From positions 434,001-498,000 of the forward strand of contig JBJLBO010000001.1 of assembly GCA_045568115.1 (NCBI GenBank): a DNA stretch of 64,000 nucleotides, read 5' to 3'. The translations under genes and the position numbers were made by a program. The notes under the pieces are model-generated. The model searched no databases, was not told where the DNA came from, and saw only the letters and a program-made list of their open reading frames with translations. The DNA comes from MGIIb-O1 sp002457595. Lineage in GTDB: Archaea > Thermoplasmatota > Poseidoniia > Poseidoniales > Thalassarchaeaceae. Shown here one piece after another: positions 7,162-15,802 of the stretch (position 1 is the first letter of the stretch; every line of letters begins with the position of its first letter).

Positions 7162-9387
7162 TCAAACCGCTTCTATCCCTGACAATGTGTCTGGTCGTCG
7201 ACGAACTGACTCTAATCCGCTTGTGAGCATGGCCTCCATGCGACCATAGTACTCCATCATTTCATCGGTGATTGTGGGTCTTACTCGTTCAATTGCTTCC
7301 TCAAATGCTTTCTTCGATACAGACTTCTTCCCAGCCCTCATAGAAATTAAAGCCGCTTCTCGGCAGATTGACTCAATATCGGCACCAGTATAATTGTCGA
7401 TTTTTGATGCTAAATCCTCAATTTTGAACTTACCAAGTGGCATATCTGCAGTATGAATTCGAAGAATTGTTTCTCTGGCTTCAACATCTGGCGGAGGCAC
7501 GTGCAAAACACGCTCGAAGCGTCCGCTCCTCAATAACGCTGGATCTATCATCTCAGGTCTATTTGTGGCTGCAACAACAATCACACCCTCCATAGAATCC
7601 ACGCCATCCATACTACTGAGCAATTGATTGACAACTCTATTCATCGTATCAGAACCATCACCAGAACCAGTTCGACGTGCGCCTGCAATACTCTCAAACT
7701 CATCTAAGAAAATAATTGAGGGGGAGGATTGCTTTGCTTTCTTGAAAACCTCACGTACGGCACGTTCTGATTCGCCGACCCACTTCGAAACCATCTCTGG
7801 TCCCTTGATTGAGATGAAATTCGCCTTTGCTTCTTTGGCAATTGCTTTTGCAATCAGAGTTTTCCCGGTCCCAGGAGCGCCAAAGAGAACAATTCCTCTT
7901 GGAGGATTGATACCAAAATGCTCGAAAAGTTCCGGTTTAGTAAGTGGCCATTCGACAGATTCTTTGAGACGCTCCTTGACTTCGTGAAGTCCACCTACTT
8001 CTTCCCACCCAACCTCTGGAATCTCAACATATATCTCTCGAAGAGCACTCGGTTCAATTTCCTTAATGGCTTCTCGGAAGTCAGTCATTTTGACCTCCAT
8101 TTTCTCAAGTACCTCGGCGGGAATTTGTTCTTCATCTAAGTCAATCTCAGGAAGATAACGGCGCAGTGCCTTCATTGCAGACTCACGAACTAGTGCAGAA
8201 ATATCTGCGCCGACAAATCCATATGAATTATCCAATAACCACTCCATGTCAAAATCATCACTAATTGGCATTCCACGAGTATGAATGTTGATAATTTCCT
8301 CACGCCCATTCTTGTCAGGAACGCCAATTTCTAATTCTCTGTCAAATCGTCCAGGTCTTCGTAAGGCTGGGTCGATTGCATCACGACGATTTGTGGCTCC
8401 AATGACAACAACATTGTCGCGTCCCTGCATACCATCGAGAAGTGTCAATAATTGAGCCACAACTCTTCGTTCAACTTCTCCACTTACATCCTCTCGCTTG
8501 GGAGCAATAGAGTCGAGTTCATCGATAAAAATGATTGCAGGCGCATTGGCAGCTGCTTCGTCAAATATCTCACGCAACTGTTTCTCACTCTCACCGTAAT
8601 ACTTTGAGATAATCTCGGGACCATTGATAGATGTAAAATGTGCATTTGTTTCGCTTGCAACTGCTTTAGCAATCAGTGTCTTACCAGTTCCTGGTGGACC
8701 ATGCAACAATACACCCCGAGGTGGATCTATTCCTAATCTACGGAAAAGAACAGGATGTTTTAGTGGAAGCTCAATCATTTCGCGGACCTTTTGTAATTGT
8801 TCGCCGATTCCGCCAATATCCTCGTATGTAATACTGGATACTTCGGAGGCTTCTGCCTCATCAACAACTTCCTCCTTGATGATAATCTCAGTATCTGGAA
8901 GAACCTGTACAATTCCCTTTGGTTGAGTCTGTACAATCTGGAAAGGCAGAGCCTCAGCGAAGAGAGTCATGCCTGGAATAAAGATTCTATCACCCGCTAC
9001 AACAGGCCTCTTGTTCAGGCCACGTCGAGCGAATCCTTCGATTCCAGGTCCAAAACGCACCTTCTGTTGCTTTGCCATTACTGGACTAAGAATGAGACGT
9101 GTGCATGCTTGAGTCTCAACCTTACGAATTACTACACGGTCACCTAAAGAGACACTCGCATTCTTACGAATTATACCGTCAATTCGAATCACACCAAGGT
9201 TTGCATCTTCTGGACGACAACGCCAAACAATTGCAGCGGTCGAACGCTCTCCTTCAATCTCAACAATATCGCCTGGTTTAAGATTCAACTCGTTGTCAAA
9301 TGGTACTCGAGCCCTTCCATGACCTACATCGCTAGGTATTGCCTTGGCAACCCTAAGTTTCAGTTCTTTATCCGGTTCGTCTGACAT
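7162..9387 (-). CDS. cdc48: Cdc48/VAT family AAA+ ATPase
   Basis: A 741-residue protein with the full Cdc48/VAT plan: N-domain (about 1-185, double-psi barrel start LRVAKAIPSDVGHGRARVPF), D1 ATPase with Walker A GPPGTGKT at 230-237 and Walker B IIFIDELD at 285-292, and D2 with GAPGTGKT at 503-510 and IIFLDEFE. Both domains keep ATNR sensor motifs and RPGRF/RSGRF arginine fingers. The hexamer unfolds proteins for the proteasome or for disassembly of complexes. The C-terminus (LSGIEAV) lacks the HbYX motif used to dock on 20S proteasomes. A GGAGGG site precedes the ATG. The gene heads a run with the PRC-barrel and DUF4350/DUF58 genes. Confidence 0.96.
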   Translation of the reverse strand: MSDEPDKELKLRVAKAIPSDVGHGRARVPFDNELNLKPGDIVEIEGERSTAAIVWRCRPEDANLGVIRIDGIIRKNASVSLGDRVVIRKVETQACTRLILSPVMAKQQKVRFGPGIEGFARRGLNKRPVVAGDRIFIPGMTLFAEALPFQIVQTQPKGIVQVLPDTEIIIKEEVVDEAEASEVSSITYEDIGGIGEQLQKVREMIELPLKHPVLFRRLGIDPPRGVLLHGPPGTGKTLIAKAVASETNAHFTSINGPEIISKYYGESEKQLREIFDEAAANAPAIIFIDELDSIAPKREDVSGEVERRVVAQLLTLLDGMQGRDNVVVIGATNRRDAIDPALRRPGRFDRELEIGVPDKNGREEIINIHTRGMPISDDFDMEWLLDNSYGFVGADISALVRESAMKALRRYLPEIDLDEEQIPAEVLEKMEVKMTDFREAIKEIEPSALREIYVEIPEVGWEEVGGLHEVKERLKESVEWPLTKPELFEHFGINPPRGIVLFGAPGTGKTLIAKAIAKEAKANFISIKGPEMVSKWVGESERAVREVFKKAKQSSPSIIFLDEFESIAGARRTGSGDGSDTMNRVVNQLLSSMDGVDSMEGVIVVAATNRPEMIDPALLRSGRFERVLHVPPPDVEARETILRIHTADMPLGKFKIEDLASKIDNYTGADIESICREAALISMRAGKKSVSKKAFEEAIERVRPTITDEMMEYYGRMEAMLTSGLESVRRRPDTLSGIEAV

Positions 9388-9562
9388 TTCGGCCCTCCGT
9401 GCAATCTCTTGTCGTCAAAGGGGGTAGTTAAACCCAGCAATTCCGCATTGTCAAAACGACTCTTTTGGTTATCAGAATCATGAGGTGCGATGCGGTGGTT
9501 TCTTGGCCGAATCAAGTTTCGCGCGCATTATGACCCACGCACTCGAGACTGGATTCGAGATA

Positions 9563-11158
9563 ATGGATGCCAATAATCCGAATGATTCGCCAAAGATTCG
9601 AGGTTATAACATCATCAATGGACAATTAAAATTGGCTAGTGATGGTGCGACTTTTGAGAGTATAAACCCGGCTTGGCAAGATGATTGTCTGGGCGAATTT
9701 CCCCTCTCCACTAAGGATGATGTTCACGAAGCGCTTGCCGCTGCACGAGCCGCATTCTCTAGTTGGTCTGCAACTCCCGCTCCGACCCGTGGGCAAATTA
9801 TAGGCAACATGGGAAGGTTACTGATGCAATACAAAGACGATATCGTTCGTGTGGAAACTCGCGAAATAGGTAAGACTCTGAAAGAATCTGCAGGTTCAGT
9901 ACAAGAAGCAATTGACACTTGCCTTTTCTTCCAATCCGAGGGACGTCGACTATACGGACAAACGGTCAACTCTGAACTTCCTGACAAGGAACTATTCACC
10001 TACCGAAGACCACTCGGAGTTTGTGGAATTATCAATGCCTGTAACTTCCCAGCCGCAGTTCCATTCTGGAAGATGATTCCAGCAATCATGTGTGGAAACA
10101 CCTGCGTCTGGAAGTCACCTCAGGATGCACCTCTTCTCTCATTCATGCTCACACGCATAATGCACGAGGCTGGACTACCAGATGGTGTCATCAACCTCGT
10201 ACATGGTAAGGGAAGTGGAGCGGGGCAACACCTCGTCGACGCTGTTGACGAAGGTTTGGTGAACAAGATTAGTTTCACTGGCAGCACTGCAGTTGGAAAG
10301 ATGATAGGAGAAGTCTGTGGACGTAACCTAGTCAGTGCATCTTTGGAATTGGGTGGAAAGAATCCCCTAGTCATCATGCCTAGCGCAAACATGGAAAATG
10401 CCATCGAAGGAGCTTACTGGGCGGGATTCGGAACTGCTGGTCAACGCTGTACAAGTCTAGGTAATCTGATTATTCACGAAGACATCTATGATGAATTCGT
10501 TGAGAAATTGATGGCGAAGGTTAAGTCGACCACAATTGGTGACTCAATGCGCCATGAAGATGTCCTTTACGGACCAATGTTGTCTGAGAAGTATGCTGGA
10601 GATTTTCTGAAAGGATTGGAAATGTGTGAGGCTAGTGGAGCAAAGAAAATCTGGGGCGAAGGAAGAATTACCAATGACAACAAACCTGAGAATTTCATAG
10701 GCGATGCTGGTGAAGGAGTCTACATGTGGCCACATGTCTATACTGATGTCACTGAAGATATGGAATGCTTCCACGAGGAGATATTTGGACCTGCAATCAC
10801 TATTGTGAAAGCCAAGGATTTCGAACACGCTCTTCACCTAGCTAATGCTTCACCTTACGGCCTTTCCTCAGCCATATACACCAACGACCGCCTCGAGGCC
10901 TACCGATACAAGACTGGCATTAAAGCCGGAATGACGGGAATTAACAATTCAACAACTGGAGCTGAAGCGCACCTACCATTCGGGGGCGTCAAAGGTAGTG
11001 GCAATGGAACTCGCGAGTCTGGAATTTGGGTTATCGAGGCTTACTCATATTGGCATGCTGTCAACGATGAATTATCTGGTAAGTTACAACTCGCTCAGAT
11101 GGATGTTGAAGAAATCGAGATGGAAGAAGCGGAAGCAGATTACTCAGGACTTGCTTGA
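9563..11158 (+). CDS. Aldehyde dehydrogenase, ALDH7-like
   Basis: An NAD(P)-dependent aldehyde dehydrogenase of about 531 residues from the ATG at 9563; the frame is open to a GTG at 9485 and has another ATG at 9530, but the recognisable homology begins after 9563 and a GAGA tract precedes that ATG. Visible motifs are the cofactor-binding FTGSTAVGK, the ELGGKNP stretch with the general-base Glu, and GTAGQRCTS with the catalytic Cys. The GTAGQRCT context and CVWKSPQDAPL resemble ALDH7 (antiquitin, alpha-aminoadipic semialdehyde dehydrogenase). An acidic tail (DVEEIEMEEAEAD) ends the protein. Substrate is not certain. The stop lies 1 base from the 3' end of a convergent tRNA gene. Confidence 0.88.
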   Translation: MDANNPNDSPKIRGYNIINGQLKLASDGATFESINPAWQDDCLGEFPLSTKDDVHEALAAARAAFSSWSATPAPTRGQIIGNMGRLLMQYKDDIVRVETREIGKTLKESAGSVQEAIDTCLFFQSEGRRLYGQTVNSELPDKELFTYRRPLGVCGIINACNFPAAVPFWKMIPAIMCGNTCVWKSPQDAPLLSFMLTRIMHEAGLPDGVINLVHGKGSGAGQHLVDAVDEGLVNKISFTGSTAVGKMIGEVCGRNLVSASLELGGKNPLVIMPSANMENAIEGAYWAGFGTAGQRCTSLGNLIIHEDIYDEFVEKLMAKVKSTTIGDSMRHEDVLYGPMLSEKYAGDFLKGLEMCEASGAKKIWGEGRITNDNKPENFIGDAGEGVYMWPHVYTDVTEDMECFHEEIFGPAITIVKAKDFEHALHLANASPYGLSSAIYTNDRLEAYRYKTGIKAGMTGINNSTTGAEAHLPFGGVKGSGNGTRESGIWVIEAYSYWHAVNDELSGKLQLAQMDVEEIEMEEAEADYSGLA

Positions 11159-11159
11159 T

Positions 11160-11234
11160 TGGTACGCACGCCGAGACTTGAACTCGGGTAACGAGGTTGG
11201 GAACCTCGTATCATTACCGCTAGATCACGTGCGC
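11160..11234 (-). tRNA. tRNA-Gly (anticodon CCC), CCA encoded
   Basis: On the minus strand a full cloverleaf can be folded: acceptor arm GCGCACG / CGTGCGT (first pair G-U), a short D arm (ATC/GAT) with loop TAGCGGTAAT-like content, anticodon stem CGAGG/CCTCG with loop TTCCCAA (anticodon CCC, reads GGG), variable loop TTAC, T arm CCGAG/CTCGG with loop TTCAAGT, discriminator A and an encoded CCA end at 11160-11162. Without CCA the gene is 11163-11234. There is no intron. It ends 1 base from the stop codon of the convergent dehydrogenase gene and begins 9 bases after the stop of the small zinc-ribbon gene on the same strand. Confidence 0.93.
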
Positions 11235-11243
11235 TAATTATGA

Positions 11244-11360
11244 TTACAAGTAAGGTTCTCCACATTGCGTGCAAGGCAGACCGGGCAGCCATGCCCCGGG
11301 CATGTATCCACAATTCGGGCAAATCGATGTTTCAATGTCGCCACCACCAAGACCAAACAT
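11244..11360 (-). CDS. 38-residue zinc-ribbon microprotein
   Basis: A short frame from the ATG at 11360 to TAA at 11244 encodes 38 residues. It begins MFGLGGGDIETS and then has two knuckles, CPNCGY and CTQCGEPY, separated by MPGAWLPGLP, which is the layout of a minimal single zinc ribbon. No other reading frame explains this gap. A TATATA tract lies at 11374-11380 upstream. The stop is 9 bases before tRNA-Gly on the same strand, so one transcript may carry both. Stand-alone ribbons of this size are common in archaea, and most have no known partner. Confidence 0.7.
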   Translation of the reverse strand: MFGLGGGDIETSICPNCGYMPGAWLPGLPCTQCGEPYL

Positions 11361-11373
11361 AATCTTCAATTTC

Positions 11374-11380
11374 TATATAT
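11374..11380 (-). promoter_or_regulatory. TATA-like tract upstream of zinc-ribbon/tRNA unit
   Basis: ATATATA on the minus strand lies 14-20 bases before the ATG of the zinc-ribbon gene. This is slightly closer than the usual spacing for a leaderless transcript (about 25 bases), so initiation could fall near or just after the ATG, or the tract may chiefly serve the tRNA. Position-based inference only. Confidence 0.3.
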
Positions 11381-11440
11381 CATCCACATTATTGAACCCA
11401 TGCACTGAATCTATTCTGAACATTTAGAATACAATTGCTT

Positions 11441-12346
11441 ATGGATAAGAGACATTGCGCATCACATGTAGGTGCGAATAGAATGGGCAGGACGATGAGG
11501 CTCCCCTTGAAGAAAGGCTTCGGGGCCACTGACAGAGTCGATCAATGGTGGAAAGGTCCGACCGCTATGGCTGCCTATCTTGGATTCATGATTTTGTATG
11601 CAACATGGCGTGGATTCATGGAAGCAGACTTCTGGATTTTCGAAGACTTTGGGAGAAGTGCTGGTCAATCTACCATGGCGATAGAGTCCAATGGCAGCCA
11701 TGTTCTGAGCCCCCTCTTCAGTCCTCTGATTCTTCCAGGTAGTGGGACTTTTGGAGGACCTATACCTGAGTTCCTGTGGTGGATGAGTCCTGCAATGTTC
11801 ATTCTGATTTTTCCAGCGGGTTTTCGTGCTACTTGCTACTATTATCGAAAGGCATACTATCGATCATTTATGCAACAACCAACTGGTTGTGCAGTTTCCA
11901 AGCCGTGGAATGAATACTCAGGAGAAACTGGACTGCTCCTAGTTCAAAATCTACATCGATATTTCATGTATGTAATGTTGGCATATCTACCAATCCTATC
12001 CTTCGATGTGTGGATGTCTGTTAATTTCCACGAAGGGGGAATTCATGCCTACGGTGTTACTGTAGGTAGTCTAATTCTATTAGTGAATGTGATTATGCTA
12101 ACTGGCTACACCTTTGGCTGCCATGCTTTCAGACACATTGTTGGAGGAGACTCTAATGATTGGACTAGCACTGCTATAAATCGGTTAAAGTATAGACTAT
12201 GGAAATTGTCAACCAAATTCAATGAGCAGCACAAGGAATGGGCTCTCTATTCTCTATTCTGGGTTATGTTTGCTGACTTCTATGTATACGCATGCACTGA
12301 TTCATTCTTCGGATGGTCTGATATTGTGATTTGGGGTGGTTTCTGA
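11441..12346 (+). CDS. sdhC: Succinate dehydrogenase membrane (cytochrome b) subunit
   Basis: A protein of about 301 residues with about five hydrophobic helices, placed directly before the flavoprotein and iron-sulphur subunits, so it is the membrane anchor. The segment CYYYRKAYYRSF after the second helix, LHRYFMYVMLAYL in the third and CHAFRHIVGG after the fourth hold candidate haem-ligand histidines. One large anchor with five helices suits the type-B (single-subunit, di-haem) arrangement rather than a SdhC+SdhD pair; no sdhD is seen. I chose the ATG at 11441; a TTG at 11435 and internal ATGs at 11483 and 11495 are also in frame. The stop and the next ATG are 1 base apart. Confidence 0.8.
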   Translation: MDKRHCASHVGANRMGRTMRLPLKKGFGATDRVDQWWKGPTAMAAYLGFMILYATWRGFMEADFWIFEDFGRSAGQSTMAIESNGSHVLSPLFSPLILPGSGTFGGPIPEFLWWMSPAMFILIFPAGFRATCYYYRKAYYRSFMQQPTGCAVSKPWNEYSGETGLLLVQNLHRYFMYVMLAYLPILSFDVWMSVNFHEGGIHAYGVTVGSLILLVNVIMLTGYTFGCHAFRHIVGGDSNDWTSTAINRLKYRLWKLSTKFNEQHKEWALYSLFWVMFADFYVYACTDSFFGWSDIVIWGGF

Positions 12347-12347
12347 A

Positions 12348-14180
12348 ATGACTGAGGATTATACTGTTCACGAACATGACGTTGTCATAATAGGAGCTGG
12401 CGGAGCTGGGCTGAGAGCAGCCATAGAAGCTAGCCAGAACGGCGCGAGTGTTGCAATGATATGCAAATCAATGCTAGGTAAGGCACATACTGTAATGGCA
12501 GAAGGTGGAGCTGCTGCTGCTCTAGGAAATAAGGATCCACGTGATAATTGGCAAACTCATTTCCGTGATACGATGAAGGGGGGTAAATATCTGAATGATT
12601 GGCGAATGGCCAAAATTCATGCTCAACAATCCCCAGACCGCATTCGAGAATTGGAGACTTGGGGGGCTGTTTTTGACAGGACTCCTGATGGTTTAACTAA
12701 CCAACGTAACTTTGGTGGTCACACATATCCAAGATTGGCTCATATTGGTGACGCTACTGGTCTAGAATTAATTCGAACTTTGCAAGAAAAAGGAATTCAT
12801 ATGGGAATGGATGTTTTCATGGAATTCACCGTTCGTCGACTTTTCACATCTAATGGAAAAGTCACAGGATGCTTTGCCTATGACAGAAATAATGGTACTC
12901 TGCATGTATTCAAGGCCAAGACAATCGTATTAGCAACAGGAGGAATAACTCGGTGTTGGGCTGTGTGTTCAGGCTCGTGGGAATATACTGGAGAAGGGCA
13001 CGCACTAGCATATTGGGCAGGAGCCGAAATAGGAGACATGGAATTTGTTCAATTCCACCCAACAGGGATGATTTGGCCCCCATCTGTCAAGGGAATACTT
13101 GTTACAGAGGGTGTTAGGGGTGAAGGAGGAATGCTAACTAACGCCAAAGATGAGCGATTTATGTTCAATTATGTCCCTGAAATGTACAAAGATGAGTTTG
13201 CAGATACAGAGGAAGAAGCACAAGGGTGGGTTGAAGAAGTAATTTCAGGACAACTGGCTACGAAGCGTAGACCTCCTGAATTACTCACACGAGACGTAGT
13301 GGCTAAAGCAATAAATTCAGAGAGAGAGGCAGGTCGCGCAAGTGAACATGGTGGTGCTTATCTTGACATCTCTTGGAGAGATCCAGAGGAAGTAAAGAAG
13401 AAATTACCAGGCATGTATCACCAATTCAAAGAGCTTGCAGCAGTTGATATTACCAAGCAACGGATGGAAGTTGGACCTACAGCACACTACGTAATGGGGG
13501 GAGTGAAGGTCCACCCTGAAACTCAAGAATCAACAATATCTGGATTATTCGCAGCAGGAGAGGCGGCTACTGGTCTTCATGGGGCTAATCGCTTAGGTGG
13601 TAATTCACTGTCTGACTTGATTGTTTTCGGAAAAATTGCAGGTGAACAGGCTGCTTTAAGAGCCAGTCAGATTAATGACTTTGAGGAAATTGATGCCACA
13701 GAAATTGCAGACGTGATTGACGAAACATTGGCTCCTTTGAATCGTGAGAATGGAGAAAATCCAGCAAAAGTCGTCGAAGACCTGCGGGAAATGATGCAAG
13801 AGAAAGTTGGAATAATTCGAACTGGAAAATTGCTAGAAGAAGCTTTAGTTGATTTGGATAAACTTGAGTCCCGAGCTTCCATTACTAGCCCTGGTGGTTC
13901 TCGAATTTACAATCCTGGATGGCACCAAGCCTTGGAAATTGGTGCAATGATTGACGTTTCTCGAATGTGTGCCCTAGCTGCCTTAGAAAGAGAAGAATCT
14001 CGGGGTGGCCATACTAGAGATGATTTTCCAACACCTGATTACAAGCATTGGGGAAAAATCAACAGTGTGATTTCGATTCAATTAGATGGTACAATGGCTA
14101 TCGAACACCGAAAATATCCTCCTATCGATTCAGAACTAAGAGAATTACTTGATGCAGATGATTTGCACGAGGAGGACTGA
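12348..14180 (+). CDS. sdhA: Succinate dehydrogenase flavoprotein subunit
   Basis: The catalytic FAD subunit of about 610 residues. The dinucleotide fold VVIIGAGGAGLRAA is near the N-terminus; KAHTVMAEGGAAAAL holds the His that covalently binds FAD; FVQFHPTG holds an active-site His; HYVMGGVKVH and GANRLGGNSL complete the succinate site. It oxidises succinate to fumarate (or the reverse in fumarate reductases), passing electrons to SdhB and the quinone pool. The ATG at 12348 follows the sdhC stop by 1 base; a GTG at 12336 in frame would overlap sdhC. Aerobic respiratory neighbours elsewhere in the window favour the oxidase direction. Confidence 0.95.
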   Translation: MTEDYTVHEHDVVIIGAGGAGLRAAIEASQNGASVAMICKSMLGKAHTVMAEGGAAAALGNKDPRDNWQTHFRDTMKGGKYLNDWRMAKIHAQQSPDRIRELETWGAVFDRTPDGLTNQRNFGGHTYPRLAHIGDATGLELIRTLQEKGIHMGMDVFMEFTVRRLFTSNGKVTGCFAYDRNNGTLHVFKAKTIVLATGGITRCWAVCSGSWEYTGEGHALAYWAGAEIGDMEFVQFHPTGMIWPPSVKGILVTEGVRGEGGMLTNAKDERFMFNYVPEMYKDEFADTEEEAQGWVEEVISGQLATKRRPPELLTRDVVAKAINSEREAGRASEHGGAYLDISWRDPEEVKKKLPGMYHQFKELAAVDITKQRMEVGPTAHYVMGGVKVHPETQESTISGLFAAGEAATGLHGANRLGGNSLSDLIVFGKIAGEQAALRASQINDFEEIDATEIADVIDETLAPLNRENGENPAKVVEDLREMMQEKVGIIRTGKLLEEALVDLDKLESRASITSPGGSRIYNPGWHQALEIGAMIDVSRMCALAALEREESRGGHTRDDFPTPDYKHWGKINSVISIQLDGTMAIEHRKYPPIDSELRELLDADDLHEED

Positions 14181-14182
14181 AT

Positions 14183-14959
14183 ATGGCTAAAGAAGTGACC
14201 TTCAGAGTTTTTCGAGGGAATTCAGTCGTATGGAAATCTGATTCCTTCGGAGATCCTATTGGCCAGATGGTCGATTACACTGTAGAAATGGATGAGGGGA
14301 TGGTAGTTCTAGACGTGATTCATCGTATTCAATCTGAGCACGCGCCCGATCTTGCATGTCGATGGAACTGCAAAGCGGGGAAATGTGGTTCTTGTTCAGC
14401 TGAAGTTAATGGAAAAGCACGCCTCATGTGTATGACACGAATGGAGGAAATCATGGATGAGACTCCAGAAGGTCAACCCGTTTTGGTGAAACCTATGCAA
14501 GCATTCCCACTTACCAAGGATCTTGTAACTGATACTTCTTGGGCCTATGAAATGAACAAGAAAATGGTCCCAGTAAATGGACCTAAAGAACTAGATTGGA
14601 ATTTCAAACAAGAAGAAGCCGATCGCATTCAGGAATTCCGTGGATGTATTGAGTGTATGCTATGTGTCAATACCTGCCACGTACTGAGAGAGCATCAGAT
14701 GTTCGACGAATTTGCCGGACCAAGATTTTTCGTTAGATTAGCAGGATTAGAAATGCACCCTCTAGATACAAAGAGTCGAATTCCAGAAATTAAGGAAGAT
14801 TTTGGAATTGGATATTGCAATATTACCCGATGTTGCACAGAAGTTTGTCCGGCTGGAATAAGCATTACAGATAACGCAATTATTCCATTAAAAGAGAGAG
14901 TTGTAACAGAATATTATGACCCTCTAGCAATGATTGCTAAGAAAATTGGACTCCGCTGA
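14183..14959 (+). CDS. sdhB: Succinate dehydrogenase iron-sulphur subunit
   Basis: A 258-residue protein with the N-terminal ferredoxin domain (CRWNCKAGKCGSC with a later Cys in LMCM binds 2Fe-2S) and the C-terminal two-cluster domain (CIECMLCVNTC and CNITRCCTEVCP, for the 4Fe-4S and 3Fe-4S clusters). It carries electrons from SdhA to the membrane quinone site. The ATG is 2 bases after the sdhA stop and preceded by GAGGAGG, so sdhC-sdhA-sdhB form one operon. The next gene (MC1) is convergent. Confidence 0.95.
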   Translation: MAKEVTFRVFRGNSVVWKSDSFGDPIGQMVDYTVEMDEGMVVLDVIHRIQSEHAPDLACRWNCKAGKCGSCSAEVNGKARLMCMTRMEEIMDETPEGQPVLVKPMQAFPLTKDLVTDTSWAYEMNKKMVPVNGPKELDWNFKQEEADRIQEFRGCIECMLCVNTCHVLREHQMFDEFAGPRFFVRLAGLEMHPLDTKSRIPEIKEDFGIGYCNITRCCTEVCPAGISITDNAIIPLKERVVTEYYDPLAMIAKKIGLR

Positions 14960-15040
14960 CCAAATTGTCATTGGAAGACAAAGAATGAGATATTACCCCC
15001 GCCCAGGATTTTCCCAGGCGAGGTTACGTGGATCAGTGCT

Positions 15041-15054
15041 AAAGAAAGAAAAAA
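15041..15054 (-). terminator. T-rich terminator after MC1 gene
   Basis: On the minus strand TTTTTTCTTTCTTT lies about 18-31 bases after the MC1 stop codon. Archaeal RNA polymerase ends transcription at such T-rich tracts without needing a hairpin. The convergent sdhB gene ends about 80 bases away. Confidence 0.5.
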
Positions 15055-15071
15055 CCGGTACACCCTGAAAA

Positions 15072-15335
15072 TCAGAGGCGCTTGATTCCGGTCTTCTTCA
15101 CGTTGGCCTTCTTGATCTTGGCTGGGAGCCAAGCCGGTCCATTCGCAGGCTTTGGTACCATTGCGGTTGAGCCTGTGAAGCAATGTACCTTGTTCGTGCC
15201 GCGCTCGCGCAGACATATGTCGGTATGACCACGAGTTGCTGCTTTCAGAGCAGCACCGCGGGGTTGCTTACTCACGAAAACCTGAGCAGTGTCATTGTCA
15301 CCCTCCATCAAAACGAAGTATTTTTTGCCAGACAT
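15072..15335 (-). CDS. MC1-family chromosomal protein
   Basis: An 87-residue protein matching the archaeal chromosomal protein MC1: KKYFVLMEGDNDTAQVF, then SKQPRGAALKAATRG, ICLRERGTNKVHCF and the Pro-rich PKPANGPAWLPAKIKK followed by a basic end (VKKTGIKRL). MC1 is a monomeric protein that bends DNA sharply and substitutes for or complements histones in methanogens and haloarchaea. The start at 15335 has an excellent GGAGGTGG site 8 bases upstream; the frame is open to 15365 but that start would bury the site inside the gene. It is monocistronic, with T-rich terminators on both sides. Confidence 0.93.
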   Translation of the reverse strand: MSGKKYFVLMEGDNDTAQVFVSKQPRGAALKAATRGHTDICLRERGTNKVHCFTGSTAMVPKPANGPAWLPAKIKKANVKKTGIKRL

Positions 15336-15343
15336 TGAATTAT

Positions 15344-15360
15344 CCACCTCCACAGGGTGG
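15344..15360 (-). promoter_or_regulatory. MC1 ribosome site inside a small hairpin
   Basis: On the minus strand the Shine-Dalgarno GGAGGTGG (15344-15351) can pair with an upstream CCACC: CCACC (15356-15360) and GGTGG (15344-15348) form a five-base-pair stem around CTGTGGA. Folding would hide the ribosome site. Such a short stem is only weakly stable, so a regulatory role is a suggestion. Confidence 0.4.
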
Positions 15361-15445
15361 GCCACTCAGAGAGATTATGAAGTTTGAGGCTGATAAACGC
15401 TTCACTGCGCCGCTGAGGGGACCTTTGGGGGATTTCCGTAACCCC

Positions 15446-15462
15446 AAAAAATTACAATAATC
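15446..15462 (-). terminator. T-tract terminator after AsnC-type gene
   Basis: Just after the stop of the AsnC-type domain gene the minus strand reads ATTATTGTAATTTTTT, ending in six T. A GGGG...CCCC pair lies just beyond it. This fits an archaeal T-tract terminator separating the gene from MC1. Confidence 0.45.
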
Positions 15463-15465
15463 ACT

Positions 15466-15702
15466 TCATAATTCTGCACAAGCAAGGGTTTTTGTGTTGA
15501 GAACTCCATCAATTGAGCGAATAGAGTCAACCACTAAACGAGCAATCTCCCCCATATTTGAGGCTTCAATTTTTAGTATCAAATCGTGGTCTCCGAAGAG
15601 AAGATTTGCATCCACAATGAATGACAACTTTGAAGCCTCGTTGAATACAGAGAATTCAGAGCCAGGCTCGACATTAATGAGAACATAACCTACTGACATC
15701 AA
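15466..15702 (-). CDS. Stand-alone Lrp/AsnC ligand-binding (RAM) domain protein
   Basis: A 78-residue protein that consists of only the alpha/beta RAM domain of Lrp/AsnC regulators: GYVLINVEPGSE, a central GDHDLILKIEA strand and VVDSIRSIDGVLNTKTL at the end, with no DNA-binding helix-turn-helix. Stand-alone versions bind amino acids or small ligands and can assemble with full-length Lrp proteins to adjust their activity. The frame opens with two consecutive ATGs. No full Lrp gene is in the window. Confidence 0.85.
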   Translation of the reverse strand: MMSVGYVLINVEPGSEFSVFNEASKLSFIVDANLLFGDHDLILKIEASNMGEIARLVVDSIRSIDGVLNTKTLACAEL

Positions 15703-15802
15703 TACTTCTAGAGGCGTTGACCGAATTAAGCCTTCGCCGGCATAGAAGTTAGAGATTATACCTACGATGAGGTAATATCGGGTGGCCTGCTCTCGTACCT
15801 AT

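Noticed and set aside
14998..15022. Apparent stem in CGCCCAGG...CCCAGGCG
   Set aside because: The arms are direct repeats of CCCAGG, not inverted repeats, so no hairpin forms.
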